Shown here: piece after piece, positions 1 through 13,766 of the stretch
Position numbering within the stretch: position 1 is the first letter of the stretch
How the letters are laid out: every line of letters starts with the position of its first letter
Assembly (NCBI GenBank): GCA_964346355.1
Contig: CAYFUH010000019.1
Span: 1-30,238 of the forward strand
Length of the DNA: 30,238 bases
Reading direction: 5' to 3'
Source of the DNA: UBA6115 sp964346355
Lineage (GTDB): Bacteria > Bacillota > Clostridia > Christensenellales > Aristaeellaceae
Program-made: the position numbers and the translations under genes
The notes under the pieces: model-generated
The model's database searches: none
Told to the model about the DNA's origin: nothing
The model's input: the letters and a program-made list of their open reading frames with translations, nothing else

Positions 1-23
1 TTCAAGTCTCGTCGACCGCACCA
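1..23 (+). tRNA. 3' end of a tRNA (partial)
   Basis: The window opens with a T-loop (TTCAAGT), the 3' side of the T-stem (CTCGT), a 7-base acceptor strand (CGACCGC), discriminator A and an encoded CCA end. The rest of the tRNA lies outside the window, so the anticodon is not visible. The TTCAAGTC style and A73 would suit tRNA-Leu, but this is only a guess. An intrinsic terminator follows 8 bases later, which supports this being the last gene of its transcript. Confidence 0.82.
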
Positions 24-31
24 TAGAGAAA

Positions 32-64
32 CCCTGTATTCACAACGGATACAGGGCTTTTGTT
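32..64 (+). terminator. Intrinsic terminator after the tRNA
   Basis: CCCTGTAT (32-39) pairs perfectly with ATACAGGG (49-56) around a 9-base loop, followed by CTTTTGTTT. It ends the tRNA transcript. On the minus strand the trailing bases are less U-rich, so it is probably one-directional. Confidence 0.85.
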
Positions 65-145
65 TGTGCTGAAAAGTGTGCTATACCCCAACGGGAATTT
101 ATTAGTCCATTCCTGCAATGAGGAATGCTGAAACAACTGTATTAG

Positions 146-576
146 TTACCCAACTTCTTTAATGCTGCGGTGTAGTAAGGAAACCTGCTCAGCCATATCT
201 TCTTGAGCAATGATCTTGTTCTTGACTGCCCATTCTAGAGAATTACTATGTACTCTCAATAGTGATGAAGAACAATTCATTGGATTTAGCATGCCTGCAT
301 AAATATGATAATTCCCGGAGGCTAGTAAATCAAACGAGCCGTGCGCTAATAGCTTATGCGCCATCTCGATGTAATTAACTTCATGATCTTTCCAGTTTTC
401 TATTTCTTCTGAGGCAGCATCAATTTGCCTGCTTAGCAATGCACCTAGGTCATCTTTACAAGAAAGCGTTACTCCTTGAGCGTCCTGTTCATACTTGTTA
501 ATAAGATCTAGGCAGATGCCAATAAGACGCTCCTTGTGCTCTTCTTCTTTGGCTTGTTAAACAATGATTTGAACAT
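146..576 (-). pseudogene. Small unknown protein gene, frame-shifted by one base
   Basis: I do not recognise a named family. A good ribosome binding site (AGGAGGA, 593-587) lies 10 bases before ATG at 576. That frame encodes MFKSLFNKPKKK and stops after 22 codons at 508-510. From about 556 to the TAA at 146-148 the frame one base back is open and reads like a real soluble protein (EEEHKERLIGICLDL... ending HRSIKEVG). One extra A in the CCAAAG run near 548-554 would join both parts into a 143-residue protein, since 431 + 1 bases is exactly 144 codons. The cause could be a true lesion, an assembly error, or -1 slippage at A-AAG. The protein is mostly helical-looking and acidic, with no signal peptide or membrane segment. 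Base composition is clearly more AT-rich than the neighbours, which suggests separate ancestry. Confidence 0.6.
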
Positions 577-599
577 TTTAGTGGAATCCTCCTGCTTGT

Positions 600-636
600 G
601 GCGGCATAACTTGCCGCCGATTGACAGATTATAGCA
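600..636 (-). promoter_or_regulatory. Extended -10 promoter and leader hairpin of the small gene
   Basis: On the minus strand TGCTATAAT (636-628) is an extended -10 element upstream of the frame-shifted gene. No good -35 box is visible. Just downstream, 600-606 and 612-618 form a perfect 7-bp inverted repeat (GGCGGCA/TGCCGCC, 5-base loop) that lies in the leader between the start of transcription and the ribosome binding site. It has no U-run on either strand, so it is not a terminator. Confidence 0.5.
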
Positions 637-761
637 TAGGTTTATGACCCTGCCGTGGCCTTTTTATGGATGGTTTGTGATGTGAACCAGGCAATTGGAT
701 GTCCTGCTGTTTTTCTCCTGCGCATTATGTCTTGCATGCTTACTAAACCGGTACTTCCCTG

Positions 762-767
762 TATAAT
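762..767 (+). promoter_or_regulatory. -10 box of the MFS gene
   Basis: TATAAT at 762-767 is the consensus -10 element. The -35 region is poor (TTACTA at 740-745, 16-base spacer, is the best candidate). A dyad ATGCTTGC (769-776) / GCAAGCAT (792-799) sits across the expected start of transcription, with a repeat of CAAGCA at 780-785, which could be an operator. Confidence 0.45.
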
Positions 768-817
768 GATGCTTGCACCCAAGCACCCTGCGCAAGCATT
801 TTTACCAAGGAGTCGGT

Positions 818-2176
818 ATGTCACCTGCCAGATACACAGGTCAAAGAGCAGTCCTCGCCCGGATGGGCAAATTTTTGTCCTCCAGCTGGTTTGTGCAGGG
901 GGATGAACAGAGCAATCAGTCCCGCCGCTCCCTGATTGTGTTCAACGTGCTGTCCAACGTGTCAGCCAACCTGATTGGCGGCAATTTTTTCACCGGTTTG
1001 TTGATTGTGCTGCAGGCGGATGACGGCTTTGTGGGGCTCATCACCATGCTCATCTTCAGCGCAAACCTGCTGCAGCTGTTTTCGCCCTTTATTCTGGAGC
1101 GGTTTGACCGCCGAAAGCCCATCTTGATTGCGGTGCGCGTGCTGATTCACTTGCTCAACATCGTGTTCATCGGGCTCATCCCGTTCCTGCCCGTCGCGGC
1201 GCAGACGCGCCTGGTCTTTTTGGGCTTTACCGTCTTTTTGGTCAACGCACTGGCCGCGTTTTCCGGGCCAGGCCTGTCCGTATGGCATATCGCGCATATC
1301 CCCTCATCTGTACGGGTACAGTATTTTTCGCTGGTCAGCATGCTCAACGGCATCTTTGTAGCGGTGTTCAACCTGCTGGGTTCGGGCGTTGTCGACTTGT
1401 TAAAGCAGGACGGCAGGGAGTTAATGGGCTTAAGCCTGCTGCGCGTTTTCGCGCTGGTTTTGGCTGTGTTTGACATCATCCGTCTTATCGCCATCAAGGA
1501 GTTGCCGGTTCAAACCCCTGTTAAAAAAATCAACCTGCGCGCGCTGCTGGTGCTGCCCTGGAAGCAGCCGGCCTATCTGCGCAGCGTGCTGGTGGTGGTG
1601 CTGTGGAGCGTGGTGGTGAACCTGCCGGGCAGCTATTACACAGTCTATCTGCTGCGGGAGCTGAATGTTGATTATACGTTCATCATGCTCATCTCAACGT
1701 TCAATATCCTGGTGCTGTTGGGCTTCACATTCGTGTGGCGCAAGATCTTCCTGGTGTATCATTGGTTAAAACCCTTGTCTGTCGGCATTTTGCTGTTTGC
1801 GCCTCATTATTTTTTGCTGTCCTTTGTGACCAGGGACCTCATCTTCCTGTACCCCATCGCCGTTATCTGGAGCTTTTTGTGCACCTGCGGCATTAACTTG
1901 GCCTTTTCAAGCGTCGCCTTCATCAACATCCCCAAGGAAAACCAGACGCTTTACATCGGCTTTTATTCCACCGCCAACTTTTTGGCCGCGCTGACCGCGG
2001 CGTTCATCGGCCGAACCTTTGTCACCAGCCTGGCGGGACTGCGCTTTACCATCTGGGGCGTGCCCTTTGGCGAAAAGCAGCTGCTGATGATGGTTGTCGG
2101 CGTCCTGATGCTGGGCACGGGGCTGGGTATTCGCGCGATCGCCCGCGCCAATATCAAGCAGGAATTGGAACATTAA
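818..2176 (+). CDS. MFS-type membrane transporter, substrate unknown
   Basis: A 452-residue integral membrane protein with about ten to twelve hydrophobic segments, arranged as two halves around a basic central loop near residues 230-245 (the LPVQTPVKKINLR region). This is the plan of major facilitator transporters. I chose ATG 818 because AAGGAGT (807-813) lies just before it; the frame is open to 773, but that part overlaps the probable promoter and transcript start. There is no transporter-specific motif that gives the substrate, and no neighbour that hints at it. It stands alone between the small unknown gene and rpoC, and shares a bidirectional terminator with rpoC. GC content matches the core genes to its right rather than the AT-rich gene to its left. 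MFS membership is inferred from topology, so another 12-helix superfamily is possible. Confidence 0.72.
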   Translation: MSPARYTGQRAVLARMGKFLSSSWFVQGDEQSNQSRRSLIVFNVLSNVSANLIGGNFFTGLLIVLQADDGFVGLITMLIFSANLLQLFSPFILERFDRRKPILIAVRVLIHLLNIVFIGLIPFLPVAAQTRLVFLGFTVFLVNALAAFSGPGLSVWHIAHIPSSVRVQYFSLVSMLNGIFVAVFNLLGSGVVDLLKQDGRELMGLSLLRVFALVLAVFDIIRLIAIKELPVQTPVKKINLRALLVLPWKQPAYLRSVLVVVLWSVVVNLPGSYYTVYLLRELNVDYTFIMLISTFNILVLLGFTFVWRKIFLVYHWLKPLSVGILLFAPHYFLLSFVTRDLIFLYPIAVIWSFLCTCGINLAFSSVAFINIPKENQTLYIGFYSTANFLAALTAAFIGRTFVTSLAGLRFTIWGVPFGEKQLLMMVVGVLMLGTGLGIRAIARANIKQELEH

Positions 2177-2202
2177 CAACAACCATAAAAGAACCCGTAA
2201 TC

Positions 2203-2233
2203 AAAAGCCAGCCCCTTTTGAGGCTGGCTTTTT
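2203..2233. terminator. Bidirectional terminator between the MFS gene and rpoC
   Basis: AAAAGCCAGCC (2203-2213) pairs with GGCTGGCTTTT (2222-2232) around an 8-base loop. The A-run on one side and T-run on the other let it work in both directions, ending the MFS transcript (+) and the rpoBC transcript (-). Confidence 0.9.
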
Positions 2234-2249
2234 ATGGTTGTCCTCAGGA

Positions 2250-5849
<3,600 letters not shown>

Positions 5850-5878
5850 TCAATATTTCTCCTTGCGCCTGCGTGCGG

Positions 5879-9649
<3,771 letters not shown>

Positions 9650-9761
9650 ATTACCAAATCACCCCTTTTTTGCTGCCCAGTCGTCCCGGCGGAGGCGGTT
9701 TATATAATATAAGGAAACAACCTCACCTTCCCGCACAGTAACGATACTGATGCAATCATAA

Positions 9762-9790
9762 ATAATAGCACCGTTTCGGGGTCCTGTCAA
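9762..9790 (-). promoter_or_regulatory. Promoter of rpoB-rpoC
   Basis: On the minus strand TTGACA (9790-9785), a 17-base spacer and TATTAT (9767-9762), with an extended -10 TG. Transcription should begin near 9755, giving a leader of about 105 bases before rpoB. I see no clear terminator or known riboswitch in that leader, only an AT-rich stretch near 9700-9715. Confidence 0.85.
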
Positions 9791-9831
9791 GCATTTTGGA
9801 CAAACCCCGTAAACAAAGTCCCGCGGAATGC

Positions 9832-9860
9832 TTGACAGCCCGCAAAACGCATATTATAGT
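9832..9860 (+). promoter_or_regulatory. Promoter of the rpmH operon
   Basis: TTGACA (9832-9837), a 17-base spacer and TATAGT (9855-9860). It is divergent from the rpoBC promoter, and both -35 boxes are embedded in the same 12-base sequence AATGCTTGACAG, here at 9827-9838 (+) and at 9784-9795 in inverted orientation. Confidence 0.85.
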
Positions 9861-9875
9861 GTAGAAGTTAAAGGT

Positions 9876-9901
9876 TCCGCCTGCATAGCAGAACAGGCGG
9901 A
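9876..9901 (+). other. Hairpin in the rpmH leader
   Basis: TCCGCCTG (9876-9883) pairs perfectly with CAGGCGGA (9894-9901) around a 10-base loop. It lies in the transcript between the promoter and the ribosome binding site of rpmH (AAGGAG at 9914-9919). It is not followed by a U-run, so it is not a terminator. It may stabilise the mRNA or control L34 translation; this is inference. Confidence 0.5.
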
Positions 9902-9930
9902 TTCCCTTGGGAAAAGGAGAGTTTTGATCG

Positions 9931-10065
9931 ATGAAACGCACGTATCAGCCAAAGAAACGCAAACGCAACAAAGTTCATGGTTTCCGCAAGCGCATGTCCA
10001 CTAAGAGTGGCCGCCGCGTCCTGTCCCGCCGCCGGCGCCGGGGCCGCAAGGTTTTGTCCGCCTAA
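9931..10065 (+). CDS. rpmH: 50S ribosomal protein L34
   Basis: A 44-residue, very basic protein: MKRTYQPKKRKRNKVHG at the start, then the GFRKRM and GR-rich segments typical of L34, ending VLSA. It is a late-assembly protein of the large ribosomal subunit. ATG 9931 follows AAAAGGAGAG. It is the first gene of the rpmH-rnpA-yidD-yidC-jag run. In many Bacillota rpmH stands beside dnaA at the origin; here the divergent neighbour is rpoB instead. Confidence 0.97.
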   Translation: MKRTYQPKKRKRNKVHGFRKRMSTKSGRRVLSRRRRRGRKVLSA

Positions 10066-10100
10066 GGCAGAAACCGTGACCGATCTGTAAGGCTGAAGAT

Positions 10101-10141
10101 CCGCTCATTGCACGGTCAATTCACAGCGATGAGCGGTTTTT
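10101..10141 (+). terminator. Intrinsic terminator or attenuator between rpmH and rnpA
   Basis: CCGCTCAT (10101-10108) pairs perfectly with ATGAGCGG (10129-10136) around a 20-base loop, followed directly by TTTTT (10137-10141). It would let many transcripts end after rpmH, so that L34 is made in excess over the RNase P protein. The long loop suggests partial rather than full termination, and no separate promoter for rnpA is evident. Confidence 0.7.
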
Positions 10142-10163
10142 GCTTGCAGAGGGGAGTTCTTGT

Positions 10164-10496
10164 GTGCAGCAGCAGTATCGCATCCGTAAAAACGGGCATT
10201 TCCGTTACGTCTACCGCCGGGGGAAGCATGCGTCCGGCAAGCTGATTCGGCTGCACTATGTCAAGGCGCGGCGCATCCAGGTTGGCTTTTCTGTCAGCCG
10301 CCAGGTGGGGGGCGCGGTTGTGCGCAACCGGGTGAAGCGCAGGCTCAGGGAAAGCTTCAAAAGCCAGATTCCCCAGCTCAAAGGCGGCCACTATGTGTTT
10401 ACCGCCAACCCGCAGGCCTCCCTTGCAACCTACCAGGACCTGTCCCGCCAGATGCGTGCCCTGCTTGAGCGCCTGGACACCTTCCGGGCCGTATGA
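10164..10496 (+). CDS. rnpA: Ribonuclease P protein component
   Basis: A 110-residue basic protein that binds RNase P RNA and helps it cleave 5' leaders from precursor tRNAs. The family signature is present: the central FSVSRQVGGAVVRNRVKRRLRESF segment, whose RNR box and basic helix bind RNA, is followed by a hydrophobic strand (HYVFTANP). I chose GTG 10164, 7 bases after GAGGGGAG (10149-10156). An upstream TTG at 10140 in the same frame falls in the U-run of the preceding terminator and is unlikely. The stop overlaps the yidD start by four bases (ATGA), so translation is probably coupled. Confidence 0.95.
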   Translation: MQQQYRIRKNGHFRYVYRRGKHASGKLIRLHYVKARRIQVGFSVSRQVGGAVVRNRVKRRLRESFKSQIPQLKGGHYVFTANPQASLATYQDLSRQMRALLERLDTFRAV

Positions 10497-10735
10497 TCAA
10501 AAAGGGATTGCTCTTTTTGGTACGCTTTTACCAAAAGGCCATCAGCCCGTATCTGCCGGCATCCTGCCGCTATCAGCCCACCTGCTCTGAGTACATGCTC
10601 ACCGCCATTGAGCGCTACGGCGCGCTGCGGGGCAGCTTCATGGGCATCAAGCGGATCTTCCGCTGCAACCCTTTTTCAAAGGGCGGCTATGACCCCGTAC
10701 CGGAACCACCGGACAACGTAATAAGGAGGGATTAA
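10493..10735 (+). CDS. yidD: Membrane protein insertion efficiency factor YidD
   Basis: An 80-residue member of the YidD (DUF37) family. Family marks are clear: FYQKAISPYLPASCRYQPTC near the start, SEYMLTAIERYG, and RCNPFSKGGYDPVP near the end, with three conserved cysteines. The family is a small membrane-associated amphipathic protein that helps YidC-dependent insertion. It sits exactly where expected, overlapping the rnpA stop by four bases and five bases before yidC. Confidence 0.95.
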   Translation: MIKKGLLFLVRFYQKAISPYLPASCRYQPTCSEYMLTAIERYGALRGSFMGIKRIFRCNPFSKGGYDPVPEPPDNVIRRD

Positions 10736-10740
10736 CCTCA

Positions 10741-11781
10741 GTGTCAGCCATCACCAATGCCTTAACCAACGTGATCCAATGGATTTACAGCCTCATCCAC
10801 AACTACGGCTGGTCCATTGTCATCTTCACCTTGCTCATCCGTCTGGTCTTGATGCCGCTGGATATCTCCAGCCGCAAAGGCATGCGCAAGATGTCCAAGA
10901 TCCAGCCGCAGCTAAACGCCCTGCAGAAGAAATACGCCAATGACAAGGCCAAGCTGCAGCAAAAGCAGTCCGAACTCATGCGCAAGGAGCGCTATAACCC
11001 GCTGTCCGGCTGCCTGCCGCTGCTCATTCAAATGCCCATCCTGTTTGCGATGTTCGGCGCCATGCGCGCCATCGCCAACAAAGAGGTGGTGGCGCAGGTG
11101 TTCCAGTTCCTCCAGGGCCAGACCCCAACATATGAGGGCTGGCTGTGGGTGAAGAACATCTGGATGGCGGACTCCCTCTTCGCGTCTGTCGCCCCCGCCC
11201 TCAACACCATGCAGATGGTGGGGCATGATGTCTGGTACAACGCCTGGAACGCCATCTCCGCTGCGGATCAGGCCATCATCCTGCAAAACATCGCGCAGCA
11301 CGTGCCGGATTTCCAGGGCGCGCTGGATTTCGCGACCGCGGATGCGCTCAAGGCCTCCCTGCCCAGCCTGCAGGCCGCCCTGGTACAGATGCCTGCCTAC
11401 CTGGAGCAGATTACACCCATGGCCGGGTTTGAGAACATCAACATGATTCTCTTCTCCTTTAAGGTGTATGAGCATTTCAACGGCTTGCTGATTCTGCCCG
11501 TTTTGGCAGGCGCCAGCCAACTGCTGATGACCAAGGTGAACCCCCAGGCTACCGGCCAGCAACCGGGCGCCGAAGGCCAGCAGGGCATGGGCAACTTCAT
11601 GAAGTACTTCTTCCCGCTGTTCTCCGTCTACATTACTTTGACCAGCAACGCCGCCTTCGCGCTGTACTGGGTGGTCTCCAACCTGATCGCCACCGGGATG
11701 AGCTACTTCATCAACCTGTATTTTGACCAGAAGGAGAAGCAGGCGGCGGGAAATCAGTTGGAGGAAGGAACAGTAAAATGA
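10741..11781 (+). CDS. yidC: Membrane protein insertase YidC/Oxa1/Alb3 family
   Basis: A 346-residue insertase. The first helix, near residues 22-40, contains the groove arginine R34 (LLIRLVLMPL). A basic cytoplasmic coiled hairpin follows (residues 44-85), then a second helix (LPLLIQMPILFAMFGAM). The last helices lie at about 240-330, and the basic C-tail is short. The outside segment between helices 2 and 3 (about residues 112-225) is longer than in most Bacillota YidC proteins, which are usually near 260 residues, so the protein is enlarged. There is no lipobox. GTG 10741 follows AAGGAGGG (10723-10730). The stop overlaps the jag start by four bases. Confidence 0.95.
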   Translation: MSAITNALTNVIQWIYSLIHNYGWSIVIFTLLIRLVLMPLDISSRKGMRKMSKIQPQLNALQKKYANDKAKLQQKQSELMRKERYNPLSGCLPLLIQMPILFAMFGAMRAIANKEVVAQVFQFLQGQTPTYEGWLWVKNIWMADSLFASVAPALNTMQMVGHDVWYNAWNAISAADQAIILQNIAQHVPDFQGALDFATADALKASLPSLQAALVQMPAYLEQITPMAGFENINMILFSFKVYEHFNGLLILPVLAGASQLLMTKVNPQATGQQPGAEGQQGMGNFMKYFFPLFSVYITLTSNAAFALYWVVSNLIATGMSYFINLYFDQKEKQAAGNQLEEGTVK

Positions 11782-12740
11782 AATCATTCGAAGCAAGCGG
11801 CCGAACGGTAGAGGAAGCCATCTCTGCCGGCCTGGCTGAAAACGGCTTGTCCATTGGCGACGTCAATGTCGAGATTTTAGAGGAAGGCTCAAAGGGGCTG
11901 TTTGGCCTGTTTGGCAGCCGCGAAGCGCGCGTGCGCCTCACCCTGATTGAAGAAACCCTGAGCCACTCCGATACGGCGGAGATGTTTAAGGATTCGCTCA
12001 CCGAAGCGCCCGCGCCCCGCAGCAAGCCGGCCCGGCCAAAGCCGCAGCCGCAAAAGGCGGAACCTGCGCCGCGCGCGCCCCAGCCAAAGCGTGAGCCGCG
12101 CCCCAAAAAGGAGCAGCCTGCCCAGGCGGATCAACCCGCTTTGGCAGAAAAACCTGCCCGCGCCCGCAAACCGCGCGAGAAAAAGCCCCAGGAAAAGAAA
12201 GCCGCGCCCATCGCCGCCCCCTACGTGCGTGAGGAGCGCAACCTGACCCGCTTGGACAGCGTGCAGGCAGACAGCCCCGCCGGCATCGCGCAGGCCTTTA
12301 TGAAGGAGCTGACCACCCTGATGGGGCTTGAGATCGATATTTCCGTCGCGCTTGATACAGACGGCCACGTCTTCTTAACCCTTCAGGGGGACCCGCAGGG
12401 CATCCTCATCGGCCGCCGCGGCGAGACGCTGGACGCGCTGCAGTACTTAACCAGCCTGAAGGTCAACCGCGGGCGGGAAGACTATGTCCGCGTCACGATT
12501 GATTCTGAAGGCTACCGCGAAAAGCGCGAGGAAGCGCTGGTGCGCCTGGCCAACCGCATGGCCAACCGCGCCCGCAAAACGGGCCGCCGCGTCGCCATGG
12601 AACCCATGAACCCCTACGAGCGGCGCATTTTCCACAGCGCGCTGCAGGCGGCGGAGGGCATCGCAACCCACTCCGAAGGGGAAGAGCCCAACCGCCACAT
12701 TGTCATCACCCCTGTGAAAGACAACGGCGAACGGAATTAA
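11778..12740 (+). CDS. khpB: RNA-binding protein KhpB (Jag/EloR)
   Basis: A 320-residue protein with three parts. Residues 1-50 are the Jag N-domain (FEASGRTVEEAI ... GLFGLFGSREARV). Residues 73-150 are a Pro/Lys/Ala-rich, probably disordered linker. About 160-315 hold a KH domain with the GRRG loop near residue 212 and an R3H domain (RRVAMEPMNPYERRIFH). The family binds RNA, often with KhpA, and influences cell elongation and division in Gram-positive bacteria. In those genomes it follows yidC, as here (ATGA overlap). The linker is unusually long and basic, which may add non-specific RNA affinity. No terminator is seen after it; the next promoter begins nine bases downstream. Confidence 0.93.
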   Translation: MKSFEASGRTVEEAISAGLAENGLSIGDVNVEILEEGSKGLFGLFGSREARVRLTLIEETLSHSDTAEMFKDSLTEAPAPRSKPARPKPQPQKAEPAPRAPQPKREPRPKKEQPAQADQPALAEKPARARKPREKKPQEKKAAPIAAPYVREERNLTRLDSVQADSPAGIAQAFMKELTTLMGLEIDISVALDTDGHVFLTLQGDPQGILIGRRGETLDALQYLTSLKVNRGREDYVRVTIDSEGYREKREEALVRLANRMANRARKTGRRVAMEPMNPYERRIFHSALQAAEGIATHSEGEEPNRHIVITPVKDNGERN

Positions 12741-12749
12741 AAATTCTGT

Positions 12750-12778
12750 TTGACAGAGTTTGACTGCCCCGCTATAAT
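12750..12778 (+). promoter_or_regulatory. Consensus promoter of the DUF177-rpmF unit
   Basis: TTGACA (12750-12755), exactly 17 bases, TATAAT (12773-12778): a perfect match to the sigma-A consensus, starting nine bases after the jag stop codon. It should start transcription near 12785, which rules out a longer N-terminus for the following gene. Confidence 0.9.
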
Positions 12779-12812
12779 ACCATCTGTTCACCATGTAAGG
12801 AGGGATGGATTG

Positions 12813-13322
12813 ATGCTGGACATCACCGCCGCGCTCAAGGCGCCCGGTACATCGATTCCCTTTGAACACATGGAAGAATTGCCGCCAGTTCAGACGCTGG
12901 GCGAGGAAGTGACCTTCCCCAAGCCAGCGCGCATCAAGGGGGAGTTCACCCTGATGGATGACGCCCTGGTGATTGATGCGCACCTCACGGTGACAGCAGT
13001 CGCCACCTGTGCCCGGTGCCTTGACCCGGTAGAATACCCCGTCCGTGCCAAGATCTATGAGACCTTCCTGCGCGCGGATCCGCGCGACACAACGGAGGAA
13101 GATCCCTGGGAGGAGCGCCTGGTATTCACCGGTCACCGCGTGGACATCGCCCATCTGGTTATGTCACTGGCTGTGCTGGATCTGCCGATCCGCTTCCTCT
13201 GCGCGAAGGACTGCGCAGGCATCACACTGGAATCTGACGATTCCGCCAACGAAGAAGAGACGCTTCTTGAGCACCCCTTCGGAGCGCTCAAGCAGTTGTT
13301 CACCAAGTTTCAGGAGGAGTAA
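12813..13322 (+). CDS. yceD: DUF177 (YceD/YlbN) family protein
   Basis: A 169-residue protein of the DUF177 family, which stands before rpmF in very many bacteria and is linked to ribosome or 23S rRNA metabolism; its exact role here is not known. The first Cys pair is present (CARCLDPV) after a beta-rich N-terminal half. The second Cys cluster is reduced: LCAKDCAGI is present, but the further CxxCG seen in many relatives is missing. I chose ATG 12813, eight bases after AAGGAGGG (12797-12804); an open frame back to 12750 overlaps the promoter and is not used. It ends two bases before rpmF. Confidence 0.88.
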   Translation: MLDITAALKAPGTSIPFEHMEELPPVQTLGEEVTFPKPARIKGEFTLMDDALVIDAHLTVTAVATCARCLDPVEYPVRAKIYETFLRADPRDTTEEDPWEERLVFTGHRVDIAHLVMSLAVLDLPIRFLCAKDCAGITLESDDSANEEETLLEHPFGALKQLFTKFQEE

Positions 13323-13324
13323 CC

Positions 13325-13516
13325 ATGGCTGTCCCAAAAATGAAAGTCTCCCGCGCGCGCGGCCGCAAGCGCAGGACCCACTACAAGCTGACCCTGCCCG
13401 CTATCGTCGCCTGCCCCAAGTGCAAGGAGATGAAATTGGCGCACCATGTCTGCAAGCTCTGCGGAACCTACAACGGCGTCCAGGTGCTTGAAATGGACGA
13501 CGAAAAGAAGGCGTAA
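13325..13516 (+). CDS. rpmF: 50S ribosomal protein L32
   Basis: A 63-residue basic protein with the L32 start (MAVPKMKVSRARGRKRRTHY) and a four-cysteine zinc ribbon (C30, C33, C43, C46), so this is the zinc-binding (C+) form. It follows the DUF177 gene, the usual partner, with an overlapping ribosome binding site (AGGAGT at the preceding stop). Its transcript may run on into the valS leader because no terminator lies between. Confidence 0.97.
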   Translation: MAVPKMKVSRARGRKRRTHYKLTLPAIVACPKCKEMKLAHHVCKLCGTYNGVQVLEMDDEKKA

Positions 13517-13540
13517 GTTCCCTTTTTGGTGTTCGCCCGT

Positions 13541-13757
13541 TGCGGAAGAGGAGTACGCAAGGGCTCCAACCGGAAGAGAGGCGCTCCCAGGCTGAAAGGG
13601 CGCTGTTGGGGCTTTGCGGAAGGTCGCTTCCAAGGGCTGCAGGATTCTGCCGGGGGTGCCCGATACAGCACAAAGAGGCGGCATATTTTGCCGCGAAGCA
13701 AGGTGGTACCACGGGTCGCCCGTCCATGCAGGACGCGGCGGCCTGTTTACGTTTTAA
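13541..13757 (+). promoter_or_regulatory. Valine T-box leader of valS
   Basis: A tRNA-sensing T-box riboswitch. Stem I base GGAAG (13544-13548) pairs with CTTCC (13627-13631). The AGGAGTA loop strand faces GAAGGTCG, which presents GTC (13623-13625), a valine codon, as specifier. The AGAGAG bulge and apical region follow at 13572-13610. The T-box sequence AAGGTGGTACCACG is at 13700-13713; its TGGT can pair with an uncharged ACCA end. The competing terminator stem GGTCGCCCGTCC / GGACGCGGCGGCC (about 13714-13743) has a 5-base loop and one bulge, and is followed by a weak U-tract (TGTTTACGTTTT). Uncharged tRNA-Val should raise expression of valS and the genes after it. No promoter is visible between rpmF and the leader. 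Confidence 0.92.
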
Positions 13758-13766
13758 GGAGGCAAT

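Noticed and set aside
108..127. Hairpin CATTCCT/AGGAATG downstream of the small minus-strand gene as a terminator
   Set aside because: The 7-bp stem is perfect, but no U-run follows on either strand.
621..626. TTGACA on the plus strand as a -35 box for the MFS gene
   Set aside because: There is no -10 element 15-19 bases downstream, and the site falls between the -10 box and leader hairpin of the divergent small gene.
655..906. Open frame of 83 codons overlapping the MFS start
   Set aside because: It spans the promoter and dyad region, overlaps the MFS gene in another frame and has no ribosome binding site.
9650..9930. Possible replication origin next to rpmH
   Set aside because: rpmH is often near oriC and there is an AT-rich stretch near 9700-9715, but I find no DnaA boxes (TTATCCACA-like) and no dnaA or dnaN.
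10912..11796. Open frame on the minus strand (294 codons) across yidC
   Set aside because: yidC on the other strand is clearly coding, with a good start and overlap to jag. The antisense frame has no supporting features.
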